DNA of 64,000 nt from Cristatella mucedo (taxonomy: Eukaryota; Bryozoa; Phylactolaemata; Cristatellidae): NCBI GenBank assembly GCA_009760855.2, contig WPIO01000061.1, positions 2,375,001 through 2,439,000 on the forward strand, written 5' to 3'. How positions within the stretch are numbered: position 1 is the stretch's first letter; each line of letters opens with the position of its first letter. The position numbers were made by a program, and so were the translations under genes. The notes below the pieces were generated by a model. It saw only the letters and a program-made list of their open reading frames with translations. It was not told the origin of the DNA and did no database searches. This document shows positions 1-10,846 of this stretch, piece by piece.

Positions 1-282
1 CGGTAGTAGCTCTGTTTTGGGATGCGAAAAATTGGTTTACGAACCCACCAGGATACGAACACAATCTGTTACCCAGACTGGTTCGCAATCCTGGTCGGTC
101 GTAACCAGGATCATGCTTTCCCATCGGTACTAAAAGAAAATTTCTTATCTCTTTCCAAGCCTGGCGCAAAAATAGCAAAAGATGATTGTTGCATGAGCAT
201 AATTTGACAAAAAACAGCCGACGTTTTCTCAATTTTCTGTGCCTGAAACAAGTGGAAAGAAGAATCTTGCAACGAAGATAGA
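1..282. other. No recognisable gene or repeat
   Basis: Short open frames exist on both strands, but none resembles a known protein and none has a convincing splice context. No repeat family seen elsewhere in the window matches here. Confidence 0.4.
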
Positions 283-331
283 TAATGTAACCCTGTGCCT
301 GAATAGAGGTTAAGTTCTCTCAGGGCTCTAT
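283..331 (+). mobile_element. SINE-2/LINE-A 3' hairpin remnant
   Basis: A short plus-strand stretch resembles the 3' hairpin found at the ends of LINE-A and SINE-2 (a GCCTGAA start, an AGAGG-TTAAG-TTCTCT core, then an AGGGC arm). No coding part or tRNA-like head remains, so it is only a tail relic. The next 30 bases lead into an opposite-strand LINE-A tail. Confidence 0.4.
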
Positions 332-360
332 GCAAACGAATTATATTTTTTGGTTTGCAT

Positions 361-716
361 TTCTAATAATAATAATATGTTTGATATAGCACCTGTAGAT
401 AACTCAAATCTCTTTCTAGGCACTTTACATTTGCTGCTAAGGAAACTCGATGGAATGGTTAACGGTAGTATGCTGAATGACAACAAGCATAACATGGTTA
501 GAGGCGACATGCACAGGGTCAGCATGCAAATATGGTTATCGGCGGCTTGCACTGTGTCAGCTTGCATAAGTAAACCAAAGACGAATCACGTATATAATAA
601 TAATATTAATACTAATAATACACTTGGTAAAGCACCCTCAGAGAACTCGAATCTCTTTCTAGGTGCTTTGCATTTGCTGCAAACAGGAAACACGATCTAC
701 TAAATGCTTCGATGAA
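361..716 (-). mobile_element. Two consecutive LINE-A 3' ends (untranslated tail only)
   Basis: Reading the minus strand, the LINE-A 3' untranslated segment (CATGCTGACCCTGTGCATGT block, hairpin, TTATTATT tail) occurs at about 361-586. A second hairpin with its own AATAAT tail follows at about 587-716. Neither retains reverse-transcriptase sequence, as expected for severe 5' truncation by target-primed reverse transcription. They lie 0.5 kb upstream of the sulfotransferase start codon. Whether they affect its promoter cannot be seen. Confidence 0.7.
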
Positions 717-1223
717 TAGAGGCTTTCAGTTTGTCGAGACTGAGCAAGCTCGAATTTTCAGCTAGAGTACTAACTAGCCTAAGGCCATTCGTTTGCCCAC
801 CGATGGCAGGTGTGGCCGGTTTGCTGAGCAGTTTGTTGCACTTGCTTTACTTGCAGCAGTCGAACCAACAAGTCATTAGTGGTAAGGCTGCCTGTCAAGG
901 CACTTGTTCTCGGTGCTAGAGTTGCCCGAAGAATAGCCCATGGTCGGCTACTTGGATTTCGATGCAGCACAGCAGCGCAGGCAGCACAATGTAGGTCTAG
1001 TGTGTGCATGGGCAGATCAGGTCTGGCTGACCACTGTGAGCGCCGGCACCGCCTTCATTTGGGTACACTCTTTTCTTCAGAGCACCCGGCTTTTCATCCA
1101 GCCTCGCCTGAGCCTGCTACTCGCAGCGTCTGAGAGTCACCCCAGAGTGCAACTCTGCCAGCCGCTCTGCTCCGGCTGCTGCTGCCGTCGCTGCCGCTGC
1201 GGCCGCCGCGGTGGCAGCGACGC
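717..1223 (+). promoter_or_regulatory. Probable 5' flank and 5' UTR of the sulfotransferase gene
   Basis: This segment leads into the first coding exon and becomes strongly GC-rich near 1140-1223, with CTG/CCG-type triplets (CTGCTGCTGCCG). No TATA box is obvious. A non-coding first exon could lie here or further upstream. The assignment is by position and composition only. Confidence 0.35.
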
Positions 1224-1472
1224 ATGCTGCTGCCGTCGTCTATGGGGCGTCTGTGGAAGCGGCTCGACCATCTGCACGTCCTGTGCTTGTGCCTCATAGC
1301 GGCCCTGCTGTGGTACATCACCACCGGTGGCGCACGCTCGACATCGGCGGCCGGAGATGGAGCCGAGCTTGGCTTCTCCGCGGACGGCGCAGCTCCTGAT
1401 GCGGAGGCAGAGGCGGCAGGCAGCAGAAGACGCACATTGGTCAGCTATGAGCTCCAGGTTCCGCTGATATGG
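1224..1472 (+). CDS. TPST: TPST exon 1: cytoplasmic tail, signal-anchor and stem
   Basis: This exon encodes residues 1-83. A basic MGRLWKRL segment is followed by a hydrophobic [14 protein letters not shown] stretch, then a low-complexity Ala/Gly/Ser/Glu stem and the start of the catalytic domain (VPLIW). It ends exactly on a codon boundary at the donor GTAAGG (1473). The ATG at 1224 gives six more residues than the ATG at 1242. Neither has a strong Kozak context, so the true start is open. Confidence 0.88.
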
Positions 1473-3847
1473 GTAAGGCATCGGCAGCTGCTCGAAACTG
1501 CTGTCCTCGTCTTTTCCTTTGTTGCCGCCATTTGTAATGGCTGCACAGTTGTAATTTGGAATAGCACTTGCGTGATACCCACACCTCTGTCTAGGCACTG
1601 CACCTCGACTGGATAGGGGGTATATACACTGACTAGTGATAGCAACCAGCTCAATTGCGCTAGGCCTAAGCCACGTAAAGGGCGATTCCCGTGGGTGCAG
1701 CAAATCGGGTGAGGCCCGGATGTTGTTGTTTAGCTCTGTATCATGTCGTCATGTCGGGCATGTCATGAGTCTTTGGTGACGAGTCCAATTTGTAAGTGCA
1801 TAGGACCGAAGAGGCATTCTCTGGGCACTGGATCTAGGTTAGACGAACAGCTCGATTACCATACATAATCAGAGGAGCTGTAGTCGTGGTGGTAGGGCCA
1901 AAGAGTAAGTAGCTTACTTAAGGAGGCCGGTGTCAGACAGGAGGTTTCTAAAAGTGAGTGACAACACATTGGAGCCGTTACATTGCTTGATTGGGAGCCA
2001 GTGCAGGTCGTAGACAAGTGGTGTACTGTGGATATTCTAAAGTTCTCGCGAGACAAGCTGGCCTGCTGAGCGTTGCACCTTCTGCAAATATGTTATCGGA
2101 AAGGCTGGAAGAGAGAGTGAGGAGAGAGTTATCTATGTGACTATGGGCCGTCAGTAGTGCACTAAGTAAATTTGCTGTGGCTCTTCATAACGTGCTTCTT
2201 ATTATAGACTAGTGCTGGAATATACCTGCTGCATTTACGTAGTGGCATTTGCAGTCGTAGTCATAGTTTGTATTAACACAGGACAGGGTCAGGCTCGATT
2301 GAAGTCGCAATGATTGAGTTGGCATGACTTGTTGCCGTGGTTTCAAACGTCCTAGTTTCTACTTCCATTACCGCACTATGTTTGCTTCTCTGTTTCAAGC
2401 ATTGAGATATTCTTTGAGGTATTTAGTGCTGCATGATTTCAGCTGCTGGCTCAACTAATGTTTTATTTATTCCAGAGCTAGCCTATTCTAATGTATATTT
2501 GTCTCTATATAAATTAGTCTCTTCAGTCATTCTGAGCGATTTTCTCATTCTTAAAATGAGGTGAACATTGCATGAAGCAGTAACGCTGACTGAGAGTCGT
2601 ATGTTTCGATTGTGTATTCGAAGATCCTCTGAGAATGCATCGCCTGACCAGGAAACCTTACGGAAATACTACCAGAAGCCTGACGAATAAACTATAATGC
2701 CTACCCTTGTACGCTGCTCATCCGGACCAGTGCCCATAGCCGTAGGAAATCGGCATTCCGGTCGGACAAGTAACTGCTGCCTTGTAATTTTTACCATACA
2801 TAGTATCATCATTATCACAGTTTTTATAATCTCCCATTGAAATGTCACCAAGCGCTTATCACGCCTGACTACTTTAGTGGTGTTAGCGTCTTAGCAGTAA
2901 TGACCGAATCCATAATTAAAATGGCACACTGGATGCAAATCTGACCAGTGTAGCCTCACTTGTCTTTCCATTCGACTTTCCCTTGGCATCAGGTAATGGT
3001 TGCCTTTTTCGAGCATAGGGGCCGGATGGTCGGGGCACGTCCACGTGACGCCGGGCCGGGCCGGCTCGTCGGTCGGCAGGGAGCAGGCAGCAGCCCACAC
3101 CGTTCGCTCTTCGCTTCTCGTACAGGTCGGAGGCGTGCCGCGAAGTGGCACGACGCTGGCCCGCGCCATGCTCGACGCTCACCCGCTGGTGCGCTGCGGA
3201 GAGGAGACTCGCGTCATCCCGCGCATCCTGGGCATGCACACCAAGATGCTGTCGTCGGCGTCTGAGCGCGCCCGCCTGCTCGAGGCGAAAATCGACGAGC
3301 CGCTGCTCGACGCGGCGCTGGCCAGCTACGTGCTGACGGTGATCGCCGGCCACGGCGAGCCGGCGCCGCGCCTGTGCAACAAGGACCCGTTCGCTCTGCG
3401 CTCGGCTCGGCAGCTGCTCCGCTCGTTTCCGCGCTCTCGCTTCGTCCTGATGGTGCGCGACGGTCGGGCGACGGCGCACTCCATCATCTCGCGCAAGGTG
3501 ACCATACGCGGCTTCGACACGAGCTCGTACCGCAGCACGCTGGCAGCGTGGAACAAGTCGTTTGCCGGCATGCTGGAGGAGTGCCGCGCCGTCGGGCCGC
3601 AGTACTGCCTGCCCGTCTACTACGAGCGACTCGTGCTTGAGCCGCGCCGGCAGATGGAGCGGCTGCTGCGCTTCCTCGAGGTGCCGTGGAGTGACGCCGT
3701 GCTGCACCACGAGGAGGCCATCGGCAAGCCCGGCGGCATTTCGCTGTCCAAGTGAGCGCCAGCGCACACGTGCTCGAGAGCCGGCCTACTCTGCACCGGG
3801 TGGAGGGGACTGCAAAGGGAAAGGAGAGATGCAGATGGCTGGAGAGA

Positions 3848-3925
<78 letters not shown>

Positions 3926-3982
3926 GTGATTGAAAAGCAGTGATAGAAACATGCGGGCAGAAAGTGATGGAACATAGTAACC

Positions 3983-4017
<35 letters not shown>

Positions 4018-5642
4018 GAGAGAAACAGAGACAAGAGGGATACGAAACGTAGGTGTGAGAGAGAGAGGGGGAGGGAGGGTAAAGAAGGGTAAGGCAAATG
4101 GTCGGGTGGAAGAGGGAATGGAAGGAGGTATAGGGGACTGGAAGAGAGGCAGAAACAGACGGATCGAGAGAGACAGGCAGATAAAGAGACCCGGACTCTC
4201 AAGGGGATGAGGGATGAGAGACGTATTGAGAAATATACTGAGCTAGACAGACGAGAACTGCAGATAGGGGCTGGGAATGAGAGAACGAGGGGAAGAGGGA
4301 AATAAATCCACAAGACTGATTCGTAGAAGCGTTACCCAACTATATTGCTAGGGATAATTTAGCATGCAGAGGTAGTGTTGTGTTTATAGGCATATAAGTG
4401 TGGATTCATATAGAGTCAAACTTAGTGTGAGCACAATCTGCTAGTGGGAGCCATTTTTGATCGGCCCCATCGTGTGACTTTTGTTTTTGGCTTAACTGAA
4501 TTTGATCACAGACTGTCTGCCAGGGCACCATGTCGGCAAACGTTTAGGGTTTAAAGGTGCACTTTTGCGTATGCACAGCTATTGGCAAAACATGTGTCGA
4601 AATGGTTTGACGTCTATGAAGCAGTAAAAAGGAAAATATCCCAAGATGAACTGGATTTCAAGAGCTTCCTTACACTTGTTCTTAAATTGTTTTTCAGTTG
4701 GTGTGACAATTTGTGTATCTAAATTGAACCTCTTCCACATAGTTCCTAAGAACGCTGAAATATTTACTGATAGATACTGTTTTGGCATTTCAGAGCTGCG
4801 ATAACTTATGTGCGAGTTCAAAAAAAATTGTGGTTCTTTTTATTATCGACAGTGCAGTCGGGTGGTTTCTAGCATTAAGTGCACAATCGATATTGGGCTT
4901 AGTCTAGCATGTAGCCTATGTATGTGCATGCACAAAACCAGGGAGCTCAAGCATTGACCATTCGATTGAAGGTTTTAAAACAGTCGTTGCAATGCATTTT
5001 TCAACAGAGGATACATGTTCACAGCGGCTATCATGCAGAAGTGGTCCAATTGGTGCTAATCCTGCTTGTGTTTATTTTGTATGCAACATTGTAGTGGTAT
5101 TTTGTTACCGGGGATGCATACAACTCTGAGCTATTTGAGGTGGAACGGGTGTGTGGGCATGCGGGATCAACGCTTTTTGGACCATTACATAAATATGCAC
5201 ATAGAGAATGCACTCATTCATACTTAGTTTCCTTAAAATTCCACAAGAACGTGTCTGCTGTGATTGGCCTGCAGTATTAATCTATCATCACGATTTTGCC
5301 ATATGCTTGGTTTTTCGGCTCGTCTGATTAATTTCCCACTTCAGCATAGTATGTTTGTCACGTGACAATCCAAGTGCTTGGTTGTAATCCTGTGTGCAGA
5401 ATGTGCTGTAGTAGTAGTAACGATGGAGTCGACTTTTCAGGAAGGAGTTGTCAACTGACCAGGTTGATAAACCAGTTAACGCCGGGGCACTCACCAAGTG
5501 GCTCGAAGCTCTACCCGAGGATGTCGCCAGAGAGATTGACTCCATTGCTCCCATGCTTAGGAAGGTCGGCTACGACACGTCGTTTCCGGTTAAAGGTAAC
5601 ATGAACTATTCCACTGCCCTGCAGCCGACGCTGGAGCTTTAG
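1224..5642 (+). CDS. TPST: Protein-tyrosine sulfotransferase (TPST), three coding exons
   Basis: This enzyme transfers sulfate from PAPS to tyrosines of secreted and membrane proteins in the trans-Golgi. Joining 1224-1472, 3126-3751 and 5441-5642 gives about 358 residues, close to the roughly 370 of animal TPSTs. Residues about 18-32 form one hydrophobic segment after a short basic N-terminus, the type II signal-anchor expected. The 5'-phosphosulfate loop is GGVPRSGTT (R89). GEETR follows (E110, aligning with the catalytic glutamate of human TPST2), then CNKDPF (K169) and the 3'-phosphate region LMVRDGRA...[11 protein letters not shown] and NYS are possible glycosylation sequons. Both introns are GT-AG and restore the family's PLI-x-x-GGVPRSG and SLSK-x-E-x-STDQV junctions. 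An alternative start is the second ATG at 1242. No lesion is visible. Confidence 0.93.
1880..2075 (-). mobile_element. Decayed LINE-A fragment in TPST intron 1
   Basis: On the minus strand this segment resembles the LINE-A C-terminal region: the block meaning roughly LHWLPxKQ..VLSLTF is present around 1960-2010, with many changes. Neither 3' tail nor RT motif survives. It lies antisense to the host gene, inside intron 1 (1473-3125). The rest of that intron shows no repeat that I recognise. Confidence 0.6.
3126..3751 (+). CDS. TPST: TPST exon 2: catalytic core
   Basis: The acceptor is TACAG at 3121-3125 and the donor GTGAGC begins at 3752. The exon carries nearly all family landmarks: GGVPRSGTT, the [11 protein letters not shown] stretch, [41 protein letters not shown] and [13 protein letters not shown]. 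It is very GC-rich with GC-ending codons, unlike the AT-rich transposon sequence around it, consistent with a host gene under selection. It ends in codon phase 2 (AA of a Lys codon). Confidence 0.94.
3842..3920 (+). repeat. (GA)n microsatellite in TPST intron 2
   Basis: An almost uninterrupted GA dinucleotide tract begins about 90 bases after the exon 2 donor site. It generates false open frames of alternating Arg/Glu or Ser/Leu on both strands. Its length is likely to vary between individuals. Confidence 0.95.
3980..4300 (+). repeat. Degenerate purine-rich GA tract
   Basis: A second, decayed purine-rich segment follows the clean microsatellite, with GAGAGATAGAGAGA blocks giving way to GGGAGGGAGGG and AGACAGACAG-type sequence. 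It looks like an older part of the same expansion. Between 4300 and 5440 the intron contains no recognised feature. Confidence 0.8.
5441..5642 (+). CDS. TPST: TPST exon 3: C-terminus
   Basis: The acceptor TTTTCAG ends at 5440. The first base completes the split Lys codon, and the frame continues [15 protein letters not shown], matching the conserved STDQV-x-KPVN-x-GAL motif, then IAPML-x-K-x-GYD. It ends at TAG (5640-5642). The tail after GYD is short compared with vertebrate TPSTs. The initial MSTD reading from a TTG codon would be an artefact; the true reading enters from exon 2. Confidence 0.9.
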
Positions 5643-6165
5643 TGAGTGCTGAGAACTCTGCGGTCGGTCCACCTCCGAGTGTGCTCTCCAGCCGCATGCG
5701 ATTCGACATCGAGTGGACGGTGCAAGCTGACTGCACTTGCTTCGGACTCGGTCGCCTTGTGTCTTCATGAGCTTATCGGCGTCCATTGATCGGCTGTTCA
5801 TTCTGTATGATCCGAGTCTCCTTAGTCTTTAGCTCTTTGTTATGCTGGCGTGTGACCATAGCCAGTTGCCGTAGTGCCAACGGTATCTCGGTTTTTGCCG
5901 AGCTCGCGAAATCATTGATTTTTACTTGGAGATTACTTGTTAGTTAAAACATTTGGTTGAGTTGTTCCTTGTTCTTGCGAGAGCAGTGGAGCAGATGAGC
6001 GGCTCGTTTTTGTTATGTTGTGAAACAATTATTTTATGTGCTTAGCTGCGTATCAATATTTGTTGGCCGGCGACAAAAAAAATCTGTGAATTAAATAACC
6101 ACTGTTTTACAAGGAAATATTATTGCTCTGAATGCCACTTAACGTTTAATTTTCTTGCCACTTTC
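5643..6165 (+). other. TPST: Probable TPST 3' UTR
   Basis: This is AT-richer sequence after the stop codon, running up to the first transposon. ATTAAA at 6090-6095 is the only reasonable polyadenylation signal seen; no AATAAA precedes the LINE-B start at about 6166. The extent is inferred by position only. Confidence 0.4.
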
Positions 6166-6266
6166 GTCAACTGCTTGAGATCCGCGGTAAGTGCAGGCTT
6201 GAACTTGGTTTTAAGAAATCTGGGTCTGAAGCAGATGTAGTCAACTTCAAAGACTTCCTTCTAGTC

Positions 6267-8460
6267 CAGGGGGTGGGCAAACTTTTTGACTCGCGGGCCA
6301 CAATAGTTTCTAAAATTTGACAGAGGGGCCAGACCAGAATAGGATAATGGCGTGTTTGTGTGAACTAATATAAATTAAATGTAAAAACCATTACATGAAA
6401 AGATTTGGCCTTTAACAGGCAGCAAAACACCACTGTGCTTAGTTTATTGTAAAACTTGTTTTAAAAATTTATTAATTTAATAGCGTAGTAATAAACTCCA
6501 ATTCAGTTTGTGGGGACAGTGTTGTTGGTCTCCTATTTTTGCAAGTGCATCAACATTTGGCGTCATATTTGTTGTGGCAATTCTCAAGATAGATCCGAGG
6601 TGTTCGTCAGTTAACTTGGATCTGTGAGGGCTTTGTTGATGTTTATGACGCTGAATGTCAGTTCACACACATAGGTTGAGCCAAACAACGTCAGCATCTT
6701 CTGTGCCATTCTCCGGAGGTTTGGAAGCTTCGTTAAGTGAAGCATACAAGTCGTTGATTTTTAAGAGAGTTGAACTCCTTCAATATAGAGTCAGACTGAT
6801 GAACTATCAGTTCCAACTGCAGCTCCTGTGGTGCTGTTTCAGGGTCTTGTGACAGGACACCAGCTGAAGTGACTTTGCAATTTTATAAAGTCACAGAAAT
6901 GATGGAGAATTCTCCGTGCAGGTCGTCCAGAGATTTTCTGTATTTCTGGGCGTTTTGGGTAGTCTCTTTCTGCATGGCTAGTGTGCGGAAATGAGTGAAA
7001 GATTTGTTTGAAATTTGCCTGGAGAAAAGAGTCAGCTTGGATTTGAAGGCTCCAACAGTTGTGTACATGTCGTGCGCAAATTTATCTTTCCTCTGTAGCT
7101 GGGTGTTCAGCTCATTCATGTGCGAAAGTATGTCTACAGCAAATGCAAAGTCACAAAACCAGTACTTGTCACTTAGCTCGGGAAATTTGTCGGATCCAAA
7201 TATGCAGTGATCACCTTGAGCTCCAACACTCTCTGAAAGACTTTGCCCAAACTTATCTAGCGCACGCGAGAGTGGTAAAGCAAGTCCTGGTGATCTACAT
7301 AGGTTTCTTCCCGGAACGCAATAAACTGACGATGCTGACGTCCTCTTGCTCGTATAAAGTTAACAAGTTTTACAATTGGATTCACTACATGATTTAGCTG
7401 CAATATAGATTTACACAGAACTTCCTGATCAATGATCCAGTGAAGGAAAATAGCATCCTGATCAGGATTTTCCTCTTTTACTTTTTCCTGCAGTCTTCTT
7501 AGCAGCCCAACGTTTTTCCCAGTTAAATTTGGCGATCCATCCGTGGTGACATTTGCAAGTTTTACTCCAAAGTAGCTCCATTCTCTCGATGACAGCAGGC
7601 ACCTGGTTATACAAGTCCTCTCCCATCGTTTTCCTTTCGTGGACTCTCATGGTCAACAATTCCTCTGTGATCTCAAAACTGTCGCTAATCCCTCGGATAA
7701 AAATTAGGAGCTGAGCAGTGTCTTTTAAGTCGTTACTTTCATTCAGTGCTAGTGAATAAAACTTAAAGGACCACCTTTGTGTTTAATTTTCTTGCTGTAC
7801 TTTTGTCAATCAATTTCGACACGGCGAGTCAGTCCTGCTTGATAAACTGATTTTTTTCAAATTTGCCTTCGCTCTCCGGACACAAGAGACCTGCTGTCTT
7901 AACTATTCATTCTTTTAAAAATTTGCCTTCGGAGAAAGGCCTACTGGCCTTTGCAAATTTGAAGGCCAGCAAACAACTTGCCTCAGTATTTGACTCTTGA
8001 ATCGCAGTTTGTCTGTGAGAAAGGTATTGCTGAGTGTGTAAATTAGCTGCCAATCTCTGAGCTGAAGGCGCCCGTTCTTGTGGAGACTGTTGATTGGCCT
8101 AGTTAGCATGTTTTGTGGCAAAATGATGGCTGATGTTGTAGTCTTTAAAAACTGCTACAGTTTCGTGGCATATCAGACATACAGCTGTTGGTCCGACTTT
8201 GGTGAAAAAATATTTCGTTGTCCACTCTTTATTTAACACTCGGCACTCACTGTCTACTTTTCTTTTCTTCGGTCCGCTCATTTTTACTGAAGACCTGAAA
8301 GTACAAAGCGACAAAATGAAGTAGAGAGTAACCGTAATGCATCAAACTCATCGGTCAATGTCTTCGGGGTGCGCCATCTGCTGGGTAAAGTTGGGAATTA
8401 CAGCTAGGTAAATGATTGACATGTCTTTATAATACAATTTCATTTAATGATATAACGTGG
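6267..8460 (-). mobile_element. hAT DNA transposon, non-functional
   Basis: The plus-strand left end at 6267 is CAGGGGGTGGGCAAACTT followed by TTGACTCGCGGGCCAC, a hAT terminal pattern. The interior encodes a broken BED-finger transposase on the minus strand. The right end is placed near 8460 because LINE-B sequence resumes there, but a clean matching terminal repeat is not visible, so this end is decayed. The element splits LINE-B between two adjacent positions (compare 56,150), proving insertion into that LINE. Confidence 0.8.
6560..8281 (-). pseudogene. hAT transposase pseudogene (BED zinc finger, GTF2IRD2/ZBED-like)
   Basis: Reading down from the ATG at 8281, the N-terminus has a PKKRKV nuclear-localisation-like motif and a BED-type finger (CLIC...H...H) within about 70 residues. 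Further matches to this transposase family appear in pieces: an EDLYNQVPAVIERM-like block (about 7620), TTDGSPNLTG after a frame change (about 7540), an AHDMYTTV-x-AFKSKL-x-LFSRQ block (about 7050) and the dimerisation-domain relic FGSTYVCELTFSV (about 6680). Several frameshifts and stops separate them. The same family has been domesticated in vertebrates, but nothing here suggests an intact host gene. Confidence 0.82.
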
Positions 8461-9482
8461 ACGAGTTCGGCGGACCCGGAAGCTTAAAAAAGCCAAGGCT
8501 TTTTTCACTCGAAAGTTGAAGAGCTCGAAAACCAGTCAGACCCATAATAGATTTATAAGACGGTAAAAAATTTATAGGCCGATGCTAAAAGGTCTCACTC
8601 ACCAAATATTAATTTGCTGAAACAATAGTGTACATTCGTGCCTCCATAAAATTCCCTCCGACTAAAGCAATTGAGGAATCGCAACCCATGACCTTCATTA
8701 AAAGATTTTCTAAGGTTTCTACATGCAATGTGGCTACCTTAATGAGGTCTAGTGCAAAGAGCTTGTCTCCTGAAGACCCGTACCCTCATCTCTATGGTCT
8801 TATGTACTGGCAGACCAACTTAACCAAGCCATAACCGAGATTTTTAATACTTCTCTGGAAAAAAGGATTATGCCAAAGTCATTCAAATTGACCACTGTTA
8901 GACCGATACTTAAACTCCCTTCGACACCGTTGACCACAATGTCCTACTTGAACGATGAGAGCAACGATCGGTCTGGCAGATAAGGCACTGGCGTGGTTTA
9001 AATCGTACTTTTCTGATCATATTCAATCCGTGTCCTGTGGGGGGGGGTCAGGTCTCATTCACTCGACCACTCACCTATAGAGTCCCTCAAGGGTCCGTCT
9101 TCGGTCCGTTGCTGTTCTCCATTTATACTCAACCTCTGGGAAAGTGATTTAGGGCAATGGAATAGGATATTACTATTATGCTAAAAATACTCAGCTATTT
9201 CTCATTTAAACCGTCCGAATCTGCTACAGGAACTGATAAACTGAATACTTGTTTTGCCGACATTCGATTCTGGATGGTGGAAAAGTTCTTGAAAATAAAG
9301 GACGATAAAATTGAACTGCTGCTCATAGAACACCCTAAACGTGTTGCTGGACTAGAAGGATTGGCTGTTCTAATAGGTGATGCTGTTGTGCGACACTAAT
9401 CATTTGTATAGAATTTTGGCGTCGTCTTTTACAGCTGCCTAAATTTTGAAAGCTTCGTTAAGAACACTGCTGCCACAGCTCG

Positions 9483-9768
9483 TCATAATAATAATAATAA
9501 TAATAATAATAATTCACTTAATAAAGCGCCCTCAGAGAACTTAATCTCTCTCTAGGCGCTTTACATTTGCTGTAAAGGGAAATGCAATTGAATGGTAAGT
9601 AAAATCATGCTTTAAAAACAAACGAGATGAATAATATGGTTAGGGGTGACATGCACAGGGTCAGCATGCAAATGTGGTTAGTAGCAGCATGCACAGTGTC
9701 AGCACGCATAAGCACATCAAAGACGAATCACAGGGACCCACTAAATGCTGTCCTTAATAGGTGTGTTA
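9483..9768 (-). mobile_element. LINE-A 3' end inserted in LINE-B
   Basis: It starts with (AAT)n on the plus strand, then the LINE-A hairpin (AAAGCGCC ... GGCGCTTT arms), then the 3' untranslated blocks, ending at the AAATAGGTGTGTT boundary that recurs in other truncated copies. LINE-B text continues directly across it (CGTCAT before, TACATCCGATCCC after). It has no coding sequence. Confidence 0.85.
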
Positions 9769-10068
9769 CATCCGATCCCTATCTATGATTAGGAGGAGCT
9801 ATCTTCCACAATGCTTGCAAAATATTAACTAGCTCCTTAGCTCCTTTTCCGTCTTGATGTAATTCCCTTTTGGCTGGGCTCACGAAAAAGCCAATAGGCC
9901 ACTGCAGCTAGCTGTGAATATGGCTGCAATGCTAGTTTGCAAATCACAGAGGTTTGAGCACGCTTCTACTTGGCTTAACGATCTAGGATGGCTGCCAGTT
10001 GAGCAACGGATCCAGAGCAAAGTTCTTACGCTGACCCATTAGGCTTGGGGCGACTTGGCTCCTTCATA

Positions 10069-10252
10069 ATAAATAAATAATTTCTAGCTGATTAAGCAGC
10101 CTCTTTTTTGTATAGCAACAGAAGAGCCTTTACGGCTATCAACGCCGCTTGCAGTGGCGATTGAGGATCGCCCACCGGAGGATTTGAACCCGCGACCTTG
10201 GGACCGAGGTCGCGAAAGCAGCCGCTTTACCTAGTGTGCATTCGCGGCTCAC
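10069..10252 (-). mobile_element. SINE-1 copy (tRNA-derived)
   Basis: On the minus strand the head contains an A-box-like CACTAGGTAAAGCGG and a B-box GGGTTCAAATCC in tRNA order and spacing. A shared body follows (CGCCACTGCAAGCGG...GATAGCCGTAAAGGCTCTT) with an ATTT-rich tail. Three other copies in the window share the same body. It interrupts LINE-B between CTCCTTCATA and TACCTGGCTGAGC. It is not a functional tRNA gene: it lacks a foldable acceptor half. Confidence 0.82.
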
Positions 10253-10430
10253 TACCTGGCTGAGCTGCTGCACCAGTTTCAGCCTCCTCGAGCCCTTAGA
10301 TTCTGTATGGATATTAGATTAGTTGTTTAATTCCTCCACTTAAAGACCGTTGGCGACAGGAGCTTTAGCTCTGTAGGTCGTAGACTGTGGGAATGGCTTC
10401 CACGATTCATATGCAATAACTGTGAGCATT

Positions 10431-10846
10431 CCCAACAAGTTATTCTGCTCCAGCGGAATCATGCCGCTCTGCCAGGCCCTCGTACCGGCTCGTTAATTAC
10501 TGCTGTAGGGCGGTATCGGCCAACTTAGCTGGATTTAGTTACAACGATTCAGCTATGGTCGTATGACTCGCTGGCCATGCAGAGAACTTACTTTCTGCTT
10601 GTTCATCGGCAGGTGGGGACGCAATTCATTCTCTCACTCTATCCCTCTCGCTCACTCACTTTTCTCTCACGGCGTTCCCGAGCTGTTGACGCAGCAGCTA
10701 TTGCTTCATCCGTATGTACGCTCACTCACTTGCTTTCGATGCTGCTTTTAATTTAATTTTATAAAGCCGTCGTTGTGACGACTGCCAGGCATTTGTGGGG
10801 GCTTTGTTCTTCGTCAACCTGCCACCGTGCTCAGGAGCTCGTCCAC
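10431..10846. other. Unclassified 0.4-kb insertion in LINE-B
   Basis: LINE-B sequence stops after ATATGCAATAACT and resumes at ACGACAACTACTATCC. The roughly 415 bases between match neither LINE, neither SINE nor the hAT element. Clear terminal inverted repeats, a tail and an intact frame are not visible. It includes a TCTCACTCACTTTTCTCTCAC pyrimidine-rich part near 10,640. It may be a MITE or another transposon fragment. Confidence 0.55.

Noticed and set aside
2916-3767. 283-codon minus-strand open frame opposite TPST exon 2
   Set aside because: Its codons are the complement of a strongly conserved exon; its Arg/Ala/His-rich translation has no family resemblance.
3484-3975. Long minus-strand frames over TPST exon 2 and the GA tract
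   Set aside because: They are shadows of the GC-rich exon and of the dinucleotide repeat (Ser-Leu or Arg-Glu runs), without motifs.
6655-7397. Plus-strand frames of 65-112 codons within the hAT element
   Set aside because: They overlap recognisable transposase blocks on the opposite strand and have no motifs.
10120-10240. Functional tRNA gene suggested by A-box and B-box blocks
   Set aside because: The same head occurs in four copies joined to an identical non-tRNA body, and the acceptor half is missing: it is a SINE.
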